Origin: Chrysochromulina tobinii
Taxonomy: Eukaryota > Haptophyta > Prymnesiales > Chrysochromulinaceae
NCBI GenBank assembly: GCA_001275005.1
Contig: JWZX01002472.1
Span: 1-37,951 of the forward strand
DNA length: 37,951 nucleotides
Direction: 5' to 3'
Shown here: positions 16,614 to 24,172 of the stretch, piece by piece
How the letters are laid out: each line of letters starts with the position of its first letter
Numbering within the stretch: position 1 is the stretch's first letter
Position numbers and translations under genes: made by a program
The notes under the pieces: model-generated
Databases searched by the model: none
What the model saw: only the letters and a program-made list of their open reading frames with translations
What the model was told of the DNA's origin: nothing

Positions 16614-19600
16614 TCATCGGCGCCTAGCCGCTCGGGCTGCCTTGAGCTGGCGCGCATGCCAGGCCTTGGCGACCTCATCGGACCGGTGGGCAAGCACCTG
16701 TGCACGATGAGATGCAATCAGATCCAGTCAGGGAGGTCATCAGGGAGGCTATCAGGGAGGCCGTAAAGATGCCATCAGGGCTCATCAACCCACCTGCACG
16801 ATCTGTGGAAGCGTCCACACGTCACCTCGCGCCGTGGTGAGCACGCCACCTCGCGCCTCGGCCACGTCCAATGTGCTCACTACGGCGCGCTCACTACGGC
16901 GCGCCTCGGCCACGTCCCACGTGCCGATCACAGGCCACGCGCCGTGCTGGGCAAGCGGTGCGCCCAGCGCCTCCACCTCCCGAAAGGCGGGGGCGCGCGC
17001 GCCGTGCTGGGCGCGAGGGGTGGCACCGCTCGCGACAGCGCCCCCGCTCGTTCCGGCGGCGGCGGCGGCGGCGGCGGCGCGTACGCTCTCGTGGTCTTCC
17101 CACAGCTGGAGCAGCGGCTCGCTTGGTGTGCCGAGCAGTCGGAGGAGTGCATGCAACGGCCGGCACACCTCGTCCACTCGCGTCGGAGAGACTCCCTGGG
17201 GCACGGCGCTCGCGTCCTTGGCGATGAAAAAGGCGCGAAGCTGCTGCAGGTCCTGATGGGCACCAACGGCACATCCGGAGGGTCGAAAGTGCGCTGATTG
17301 CAATCAGGGGCTCAATCAGGGGCTCAATCAGGGGCTCAATCAGGGGCTCAATCAGGGGCTCAATCAGTGCGCAATCACCTGATGAACCAACGGCACATCC
17401 GGAGGGTCGAAGGAACGCTCCGGGCCGCTGTGGAGCAGTACGTGCTCGATAGCGTGGCAGCACTCGCGTAGGATGGCGTCTACTAGCCGTTCACGCAGCA
17501 TCGGCTGTGGCGTACTGCGCACGATCGTGCCCAGCGCCGTGTTGAGCGCCTTGAGCACGTCGCGCAGCCGGGCGTCGGCCACCCGGGGCTGGTACAGGTA
17601 GGAGAGCATCGAGGGCTGCGGGGGACGAGTTATCAGGCGGTACTCAGGGAGGCAATCAGCGAGGCAATCAGGGAGGCAATCAGGGGCCATCACGGCCCCC
17701 CTCCGGCACGCCATCAGGCGCCATCAGACGCCATCACAGGATGTACCTGCAAGTCAACAAGGACCACCTTGGCGCCGAGCAGCTCGCACACGCGCTCGAG
17801 GCACACCAGCTGCGCCTGACGCGCCCTCGCAAAGCACGCCGTCGTTGGCGCCGTCATGGGCGAATCCCCTCCGACGCCCCCCCCGGTGCCCCCCCCGACG
17901 CCCCCCCCAAGCAGGTGCGCCTGCAGCGGCGTCACGAGCTCCTCGTAGAGGGCCGGTAGAAGCTCCCACACCCGCCCGAGCGACGCGCAGCGCACGAGCA
18001 GCGAGGTCAAGGGGAGATTGCGCGCCGTCTCGAGCACCTTCTCGTCACGGCGCCGGTTGGCAACCTCACTACTGCGCCAGAGTGGCCACTGCGTGCAGCC
18101 AGTGCAATCAGATGCGATCAGATGCAATCAGAGTGGCCACTGCGTGCAGCCAGTGCACTCAGATGCAATCAGAGGCCACCGGTGGCAATCTGTGTCAATC
18201 AGGTGCACTACGATGCAATCACCTGCCGCGTGAGCCATCCGAGCGAACCGCCGCCGACGCCACCAGTGCCGCCGCCAGCGTCCCCCCCGCCCGACTCCGC
18301 CGCCGCCGCCGCCGCTGCTGCTGCCCCCGCCCCCCCCACCAACGCCGGCTCCCGCGCCGACTGGGGGAAGCGCGACAGACGGGAGGAGAGCACTGAGCAC
18401 AGAACCATTCTCCGCGCCGACTCCAGCGACGTTCTGCGCGGACGCACGCACGGCGGCGGCGTCCACTAGATCATGCGTGAGCGCCGCCGCCAAGCCGGCG
18501 AAGGAATCGTCCGTGTGATCGAGGAGGCGACGGAGCCCATTTCGCATGAGCGCGTCAGGCAGCCGCATACGCATCAAGCTTAGGAACGAGGCGCGCACCT
18601 GTGGAAAAGGGGGAAAAGGCGCCGTGGTGAGCACTTGCATGCTCAGCATCAAGCTCAGGAACGAGGCGCGCACTATCTCGAGCAGCTCGTCGACGACGCC
18701 AGAATGGAACGCGCCTCGGTCGGCATCGATCGGCTCCCACCGAAACCCATGGGCCTCGCCTTGGCGCTCGCCACGGCGCCGGATCCGAGCGAGCACTTCG
18801 TCAAAATGAGACTGCTCATTAGCGACCCACGCGTTCACGAGAGGCTCGACGTGCGTGAAGGCCGCCGAGAGCTGCGCGTGCGTCCACAACGGGTGGCGTC
18901 AGTGGGCATCAGCCATCAAGGCAATTAGAAGAGGCAATGACCTGCGCATCCTTCCAGAGTGGCCCATGATGAGGGAGGCAATCATGATGAGGGAGGCAAT
19001 CAGAGGCCATCAAGGCAATTAGAGGAGGCGATGACCTGCGCATCCTTCCAGAGTGGCCCAAAGCGCATGTTCATGCGGCTCATCGCACGCCAGAGCGGCA
19101 GGAACTTTTCAAAGGCGCCGAGTTGCGATCCGCGACGTCGAGCGAAGAGGAGGAGCGCGCGTAGTGCGTGGCTGACCTCCTTGAGGAAGAGCTGATGAGA
19201 GGGGGCAATCAGATGTCATCAGAGGCCATCAGAGGCGGAGCGCGCGCAGTGCGTGGCTGACCTCGATGAAGAAGAGCTGGCGAGGGGGGCAATCAGTGGC
19301 ACTCAGGTGCAGGTCAGGGCCATTACCTGCCCCCACTCAGCCGTGGCGAGCTCGGCGATTTGAGGGGCGTACTGTGCGAAGACCGGATGGAAGAGTGTCG
19401 ACTCGAGCTCGAGCTTCGAGCTCACGGACTGTGTGAGCACGAGTAGCTGATGAGGGGGGCACTCAGTGGCACTCAGTGTGAGCACGAGTAGCTGATGCGG
19501 GGGGCACTCAGTGGCACTCAGTGTGAGCACGAGTAGCTGATGCGGGGGGCACTCAGTGGCACTCAGTGTGAGCACTAGTAGCTGATGCCGTCTCGGGGCA

Positions 19601-22600
19601 TAGATCCATGTCAGTGGCACTCCAAGGCACTCGGGGAGGCGAATGGAGGCACTCGGACCCACCCAGAGGCACTCAGAGGCACTCAGAGGCACTCAGAGGC
19701 ACTCAGAGGCACTCAGAGGCAATCAGAGGCAATCAGAGGCAATTGGAGGCAATCAGAGGCAATCAGACCCACTCAGAAGCACTCGGAGGCAATCCCACCT
19801 GATCCAAATCGAGGCATTGCTCCGTGTCCGCCTCGTCCCAAACGCCCTCATCCTCCGCCGCTGCCGCCGCTGCCGCCGCTGCGCCATGTGCCACACTCCC
19901 AGCACGGTACGCCTGCACGCACCGGTCGAGGGGGGCACAATCAGTGGCCATCAGTGGCCATCAGTGTCACAATCAGTGGCCATCAGTGGCCATCAGGAGA
20001 GCCATCAGTGGCAAGGAGAGGCGATGACCTGGCCGCACAGGTCGAGCCAGCAGCGGCGGATGGACGAGCGGCAGAGTGCCGTCACTTCTTCAAGCACCGG
20101 AGGCGGCGGACCGCCGAGCACAAGACCCCAATTAGGCAAGCCCTCGCCGTCGTACCATGCGGGCAGTGACATCCACGGAACTGTGAACAGCGCAGGAGGC
20201 AGGGCGGGCACCGGCGAAGGTTGCGACCCCAATCGAGCTCGGCTCATCTCGACGTTGCCGTTGGTTTCGGCGTCGTGGTGGGCACCTTCGGCGCTCACCA
20301 CGGCGCCTTCCGCCGCAGTGTCGCTGGCAGCGGAGGCGGCGCCGTCGCGAGCGCCCCGTGCCCACCACGACGCCATGGACGCATTCGTTGAAGCGAGCCA
20401 TTGCCAGACGGCAGCCGAGCGGCTCGTCTCGTCGCCCATATTAGGCAACTCGCCACCGCCGCCCTCGCCTTCCCTGCCGCCCTCGCGGTCGCCGCCGTCA
20501 CCGCCATCGCCGCCGTTGCCGCCGTCGCCGCCCTCCTTCACAGAGTCTTCACAGGCCGCCTTCGTACGAGTCTCACCCGCCTTCACAGAGTCGACTACCA
20601 AATTAGGGTCGACGACCCAACTCAGCGCGTCGCCGCTGACCTTTGTGAGGCCGACGCTCGTGTAGTACTCTGGAGGGAGGAGACTTCCTAATATGGGAGG
20701 GAGGAGACTGCCTTTCGCGCCCGAGTCCTCCACGTCGGCGATTGGTTGCGGGGGGGGAGGCGTGGGAGAGGGCGGTCGGAGTTCGGTACTGCCTAATATG
20801 GGAGAGGGCGGTCGGAGTTCGGTACTGCCTAATATGGGAGAGGGCGGTCGGAGTTCGGTCGCTCGGGCGGCGAGAGGAGCGCCGTGGTGAGCACATGCAT
20901 GCAGGGCGCCACCCGCGTCGCTCGCTTGGGCGGCGAGTGGAGCGCCGTGGTGAGCGCCGCCGCTCTCGCCGCCGATCGTCGTGAGGAAGGGCTGCTCCAC
21001 CGGATTGCCTAACATGGACTGCTCCACCGGATTGCCTGGCTTGACCCGCGCTGTCGAGAGCTTCTGTGGCGTCAAACCTCCACTGGCCGCCTTGGCCGCT
21101 CTCTCTGCATGCACGTGCTCACCACGGCGCTCCGCAACGTCATCATCACTGGCCGCCTTGGCCGCTCTCGCTGCTTCACGCGCCGCCTCGGCGTCCTCTG
21201 CATGCAAGTGCTCACCACGGCGCGTCGCTCTCGCTGCTTCGCGCGCCGCCTCGGCAGCCGCCGCCGCAAGCTCAATGATAGCGGCGACAGCCTCACTGGC
21301 CTCCTCCGGCGACGAGCGCTCGCATTGTCCCAAATTAGGGTCTGTCGAGCCCGGGCCCACCGGTGGCGCCACGTCATCACCACGGAGGAGCTCGGGTGCG
21401 CGTGAGGGTAGTGGCCGCGGGCACTCCTCCTCTGCATGCACGTGCTCACCATGGCGCTCCTCCACGTCCTCTCGTGAGGGTTGCGGCCGCGGGCAGGCCT
21501 CCTCCTCATCCGCTGCTGCCGCCTTGACGAGCTCCTCGTCCGCCGCCACCTCCACCACGCCCTCTTCCCACTCCTCCTCTGCATGCACGTGCTCACCACG
21601 GCGCTCCGCCACGCCCTCTTCCCACGCGATGGCGGCTTCGTCCACCACCACCAGCGGCACGCAGGCTGCGTTGAGGGCGACTGCGTCGAGGTCGTCGGCG
21701 CCGTGCTGGGCGTCACTCCTAAATAGGCAGGTGGAGCTCGGGACGGCGCTCGGAAGGTCAGGGGGTAGACCGGGGAAGGCGCCGTGCTGAGCGGAGATGT
21801 GGGGAGGTTGGGCGGCGATGCGAGCGCTAGCAGCGGGGGAGACGGAAGAAGTGTGAATGTGAATGCGAGCACTAGCAACGGGGGAGACGGCAGAGGTGTG
21901 AATGTGAATGCGAGCGCTAGCAGCGGGGGAGACGGCAGCGGAGGCGGCAGTGGAGGCGGCAGCGGAGGTAGAGGCGATGGCGGAGGCGGCAGCGGAGGCG
22001 ATGGCCGCCGCTGCGGCGTCCGCGTGCGACGAGCTGCCCGCGACGACGCCACTCAGCCCAGGGATCGCCATGCCAAGGACCGACCCAGCCGCCGAGGGCG
22101 TCACCTCGGGGGGCATCTCGGGGGGCACCTCGGGGGGCTCTAGGTATGCCGAGTACAGGTGCACGTACGCGTCGAGCATGTGCTGGATGAGTGCAACGGG
22201 CGCCGTCGGCAAGGTCGAGTGGAAGTTGCCGAGCAAGAGCGAGAAGTGGTTACGCATGCAACGGCAGATCTCATCGAGGGCGCGCGCCTCGACGCTCGCG
22301 ACGGCGCCCTGGTGCGCCGGCGTGCCGGGGTGCGGCGCCGTGTTGGGCGATTGCGCCGTGTGGGGTCGTGGCGCCGTGTTGGGCAGTGGCGCCGTGTTGT
22401 TGGGCAGCTGCTCGAGGCGCCGTAGCAGCGCGGCGGCGAGGTCGATGCTTTCGGGGTGGCGTCGGTGCATCGCAAAGGTGGCCTCCGCGAGGCAGATCCG
22501 GTGCACCTCGATGGGGACTCGTAGGCAGCGTCGCACGCGCGCGAGCAGGATGACGATCGCCTCCGTGCAGTCGAGAGGCACACCATCGTCACCAAATGTA

Positions 22601-22975
22601 GCGAGGAGCAGCAGAGCGTACAGCTTGAGCGAGATTGGGTAGGGCAGCTCCAGACGATGCTCGAACGCCGCCGTGGCCACCTCGTCCTCGAGGGAAGCGT
22701 ATGCCTCCCACACGCACCCGTGCAGCGCGCGCACCAGCGAGGTGTACTCGACCTTCCACAGATGAGACGCGCTCCGAGATGGGATCTCCGCGCTCCGAGA
22801 TGGGATCTCCGCAGGGAGCACCGGGGTCCACTTAGCCGTTGGCGGAGGTGCACCTCGAGAAGGCGCCGTGCTGAGCGCCGTGCTGACGGAGGGCACGGGA
22901 GCGAAGATCGGCGTCGTCGTGGCGCACGAGATGCTCAAGCTATTGCTCAAGCTATTGCTGAATGGCGGAAGCGGC

Positions 22976-23008
<33 letters not shown>

Positions 23009-23820
23009 GAGGCGGTGGAGGCGGCGGCGGTGCGCGCGGCCGTTTCGGCTGCCTCCACAGCGAGGGTGGACGCCTCGAGCGCCGTCTCGAGCGCTGCGAT
23101 CGCAGGGTACCCTGCCACGTGCTGCAGGATGCGCTGGCAATGGCGGCGGAGCTCGGCGATCAGTTTCGTCACGTGTGGAGTGTCGCCCGGCGCACCGCCG
23201 CCGCCGGCGTCGCGGCCAGCCGCTGCGCCGGAGCTGGCGGCCAGCGCGCTCGCGGCGCTATTGGCAGCCTCCGGCCCGCAGCCCGCGCCCGCGCCGGCGC
23301 CGGAGTAGGAAGACGCGGACGCGCCCGAGTGGCGCAGGACTCCGATCAGCCCGGCGAGCGTGAGCGCGATCTGCCGCTCGGCCCACGCGCAAAAGGCCTC
23401 GGGCGATGCAAAGTCCGCCGGTCGCTTCTGTACGAGTAGCAGCAGCCTGTAGTGAAGGTACGGCTGCAGCTGCTCGAGGTGGGCCGGGTCGTCGTAGCCC
23501 TCCAGACGCAGCGTCGCCGCAATCACCTCGGGCAATGTGGAGGGCGTGACGCCGAGAAGATGGCCAAGCACGTGCCGGAGCGCGCGATTGTCGCGCTCCG
23601 ACAGCTTGTGCAGCTGCGCCGGCATGCACAGAAGCAGCGCCTCGCAGCTCAGCATGTGCAGCTGCTGCCAGTCGAGCCGCAGGTCGTCCTCCACGTCGGC
23701 AAAGGGCAGCCGGCCCTCGCCGTGCACGCGCGCCACCGGCTGCGAAAGGGCCATGTCCTGTCGCGAGCCCGTCCGGCTCGAGGGTTGCTCCTTGGGCAGC
23801 ATGCTGGCGAAGAAGTCCAT
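16614..23820 (-). CDS. Munc13-like (DUF810/PATROL1-type) MHD protein, eleven exons
   Basis: Exons 20029-23820, 19799-19912, 19327-19446, 19036-19191, 18674-18871, 18422-18598, 18223-18360, 17747-18088, 17379-17615, 16794-17252 and 16614-16697 give 1938 aa; all ten introns are phase 0. Exon 1 has two conserved blocks (about residues 40-170 and 390-560, the latter with HRICLAEATFAMHRR) around long low-complexity inserts. Exons 5-6 match an MHD1 core (LVNAWVANEQ, FRWEPID, FHSGVVDELLEI, RMRLPDALMRNGLRRLLD). Exon 7 has LVRCASLGRVWELLPALYEEL. Exons 8-10 match MHD2 and the family's end (LRERLVDAILREC, LQQLRAFF, VLAHRSDEVAKAW). No C2 domain is visible. Relatives tether or prime secretory vesicles, and plant PATROL1 delivers plasma-membrane proteins. 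The family call rests on motif memory. Intron 5 and the 61-bp intron are the least certain. Confidence 0.68.
16698..16793 (-). repeat. Munc13-like intron 9 with duplicated exon edge
   Basis: 96 bp of GATGGCATCT/CTCCCTGATAGC-type repeats. The exon end ATCGTGCAG|GTG recurs at the intron end as ATCGTGCACAG|GTG. Confidence 0.75.
16836..16920 (-). repeat. Family-1 core copies in exon 9, both orientations
   Basis: GCGCCGTAGTGAGC occurs twice on the minus strand between copies of GACGTGGCCGAGGCGCG. Next to it, CTCACCAC in the opposite orientation sits between GGCGCGAGGTGGCGTG and GGCGCGAGGTGACGTG. The encoded peptide shows DVAEAR flanking RSERAVVST. Confidence 0.65.
17253..17378 (-). repeat. Munc13-like intron 8: clearest target-duplication intron
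   Basis: The end of exon 8 (17379-17411) is repeated almost perfectly at the 3' end of the intron (17253-17287): 26 identical bases followed by a slightly altered ATCAG. Between them lie six 12-bp units of GGGGCTCAATCA (plus strand). The donor is CAG|GTGATTGC and the acceptor is CCCATCAG. Confidence 0.9.
17616..17746 (-). repeat. Munc13-like intron 7 with GGAGGCAATCA repeats
   Basis: 131-bp intron, donor CAG|GTACATCC, acceptor CCCCCGCAG, containing CCATCAGGCG and GGAGGCAATCA-type units. Confidence 0.75.
18089..18222 (-). repeat. Munc13-like intron 6 with duplicated exon 7 start
   Basis: The acceptor region and first nine exon bases (TGGCCACTC) are duplicated. A 26-bp direct repeat flanks decamers of the GATTGCATCT type. 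The end of exon 6 (GGCTCACGCGGCAG) also resembles the acceptor (GGCTGCACGCAG). Confidence 0.75.
18361..18421 (-). other. Probable 61-bp intron inside Munc13-like exon 6
   Basis: GTCGGCGCGG to CTTCCCCCAG, flanked on both sides by AGTCGGCGCGG. Splicing here shifts the frame so that the following exon reads LGWLTRQ and joins exon 7 in phase 0. Without it the frame becomes an Arg/Gly/Trp-rich string. Confidence 0.5.
18572..18673 (-). mobile_element. Family-1 insertion forming a 75-bp intron, 27-bp direct repeats
   Basis: On the minus strand a 27-bp sequence starting GTGCGCGCCTCGTT (18647-18673) is repeated at 18572-18598 with one mismatch. Between the copies lie 48 bp with GCATGCAAGTGCTCACCACG and a pyrimidine tract ending CCACAG. 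The first copy supplies the GT donor and the insert supplies the branch/pyrimidine/AG. Removal leaves one copy and restores RASFLSLMRMRLPD. The intron is 75 bp with no in-frame stop, so retention would add 25 residues. Confidence 0.72.
18872..19035 (-). repeat. Munc13-like intron 4 with a duplicated exon 4 end and donor
   Basis: A 55-bp stretch holding the end of exon 4 and its donor (19006-19060) recurs at 18912-18966 with two changes, so two equivalent donors exist (19035 and 18941). Decamer-type units separate the copies. The acceptor TGGACGCACGCGCAG also resembles the exon end TGGAAGGATGCGCAG (12 of 15). Confidence 0.8.
19192..19326 (-). repeat. Munc13-like intron 3 with a duplicated exon 4 start
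   Basis: The first 39 bases of exon 4 and its acceptor (19152-19199) recur inside the intron at 19237-19284 with a few changes, separated by GCCTCTGATG-type units. A second CAG acceptor is therefore present. Confidence 0.8.
19447..19798 (-). repeat. Munc13-like intron 2: decamer array and 45-bp repeats
   Basis: 352 bp. 19660-19790 is a run of plus-strand decamers GGCACTCAGA then GGCAATCAGA. 19433-19590 has 45-bp units that each repeat the exon 3 acceptor and first bases (CATCAGCTACTCGTGCTCAC). Confidence 0.85.
19913..20028 (-). repeat. Munc13-like intron 1 with duplicated exon edge
   Basis: 116 bp of GGCCATCAGT-type decamers. Exon end CTCGACCTGTGCGGCCAG and intron end CTCGACCGGTGCGTGCAG match at 15 of 18 positions. 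Confidence 0.85.
20590..20617 (-). repeat. AT-core micro-insertion (AAATTAGG) in exon 1
   Basis: GTCGACTACC and GTCGACGACC flank AAATTAGG; the added unit is 18 bp. The peptide reads VVDPNLVVDS. Confidence 0.6.
20672..20709 (-). repeat. AT-core micro-insertion (CCTAATATG) in exon 1
   Basis: A perfect 14-bp repeat GGAGGGAGGAGACT flanks TCCTAATATG; the unit is 24 bp. The peptide reads SLLPPILGSLLPP. Confidence 0.75.
20764..20859 (-). repeat. AT-core micro-insertion, two copies in a 36-bp tandem
   Basis: A 24-bp sequence beginning GGGAGAGGGCGGTC occurs three times, separated twice by ACTGCCTAATAT. The peptide is STELRPPSPILG repeated. Confidence 0.8.
20865..20955 (-). mobile_element. Family-1 micro-insertion in exon 1, 63-bp unit
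   Basis: A 28-bp direct repeat (20865-20892 and 20928-20955, one mismatch) includes the core GCGCCGTGGTGAGC and flanks ACATGCATGCAGGGCGCC and further bases. Unit 63 bp, in frame. The peptide repeats AHHGAPLAA. Confidence 0.65.
20992..21037 (-). repeat. AT-core-like micro-insertion (CCTAACATGG) in exon 1
   Basis: A perfect 19-bp repeat CTGCTCCACCGGATTGCCT flanks AACATGGA; unit 27 bp. The peptide reads GNPVEQSMLGNPVEQ. Confidence 0.7.
21081..21169 (-). mobile_element. Family-1 micro-insertion, perfect 23-bp flanking repeat
   Basis: 21081-21103 equals 21147-21169. The 43-bp insert contains CTGCATGCACGTGCTCACCA followed by CGGCGCTCCG. Unit 66 bp, in frame, no stop. The encoded insert includes ERRGEHVHAE between two AAKAAS peptides. 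Confidence 0.75.
21164..21255 (-). mobile_element. Family-1 micro-insertion, 29-bp flanking repeat
   Basis: 21164-21192 and 21227-21255 match with one mismatch. The 34-bp insert contains CTGCATGCAAGTGCTCACCA. Unit 63 bp. The peptide is AEAAREAARA-TRRGEHLHAED-AEAAREAARA. Confidence 0.75.
21401..21495 (-). mobile_element. Family-1 micro-insertion, 23-bp flanking repeat
   Basis: 21401-21423 and 21473-21495 match with two mismatches. The 49-bp insert contains CTGCATGCACGTGCTCACCA followed by TGGCGCTCC. Unit 72 bp. The peptide is CPRPQPSR, then ERHGEHVHAEEE, then CPRPLPSR. Confidence 0.75.
21555..21625 (-). mobile_element. Family-1 micro-insertion, perfect 17-bp flanking repeat
   Basis: CCACGCCCTCTTCCCAC at 21555-21571 and 21609-21625 flanks 37 bp containing CTGCATGCACGTGCTCACCA and CGGCGCTCCG. 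Unit 54 bp. The peptide is WEEGVAERRGEHVHAEEEWE followed by EGV. Confidence 0.75.
21820..21935 (-). repeat. Family-3 micro-insertions (ATTCACATTCACAC) in 45-bp tandem
   Basis: A 26-bp sequence (GCGAGCGCTAGCAGCGGGGG and six more bases) occurs three times, separated twice by 19 bp ending GTGTGAATGTGAAT. Unit 45 bp. The peptide repeats SARIHIHTS-VSP. Confidence 0.75.
22340..22405 (-). repeat. Tandem GGCGCCGTGTTGGGC units in exon 1
   Basis: Four imperfect copies of a 15-21 bp unit with core GGCGCCGTGTTGGGC encode PNTAP-type repeats. The core is the short form of family 1. Confidence 0.65.
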
Positions 23821-24172
23821 CCCGTCGGCTGTGTGAATAGTGTCGGTTCAGTCAAAAGTCAAGTCAAGTCACGGCGCTTCATCGGCTCGAGTTTGGCCCC
23901 CTACTTCTCTCCTACTTGTTCTCCGAGGGCACGTAAGTCAGCATTCACGACGTGTCGCCTGGATCCCACTCCGGGCTCCACCATCTCCATCGACTCCCGT
24001 CCTCGCCAGCGTGCTTCCAATAGGCCTGCGCTGTTGTTTTGTTGACTTGACTTTTCGGGCGGCCGCGTTCGTTACATGTACATCTTTGGCGCGTCGTACA
24101 GCCGACCCTCTTTTGGCAGTTCCGTTCCTTCGAGACCTGAGGAGCCTGTTCGCCGTCTTTCGTCGGACGAGC
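23821..24172. promoter_or_regulatory. Divergent intergenic region with TTGAC pentamers
   Basis: This lies between the Munc13-like start (minus) and the IQ-protein start (plus). A minus-strand run of TTGAC units (GTGACTTGACTTGACTTTTG) lies about 35-55 bp upstream of the Munc13-like ATG. A plus-strand TTGACTTGACTTTT is at 24042-24055, about 120 bp upstream of the other ATG. A longer TTGAC run is upstream of malate synthase. Confidence 0.35.

Noticed and set aside
21081-21255. Coding family-1 copies as unspliced introns
   Set aside because: At matching positions of the flanking repeats there is no GT paired with the insert's CAG, and the frames stay open, so they are more likely translated.
21081-21625. 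GEHVHAE peptides as a metal-binding repeat domain
   Set aside because: The His pairs could bind metal, but each copy is bounded by a different DNA duplication and the same DNA occurs in an intron, so the repetition arises at DNA level.
23840-24172. Upstream extension of the 24.2 kb IQ protein
   Set aside because: The frame is open but has no ATG, and its residues look unlike the conserved start at 24173.
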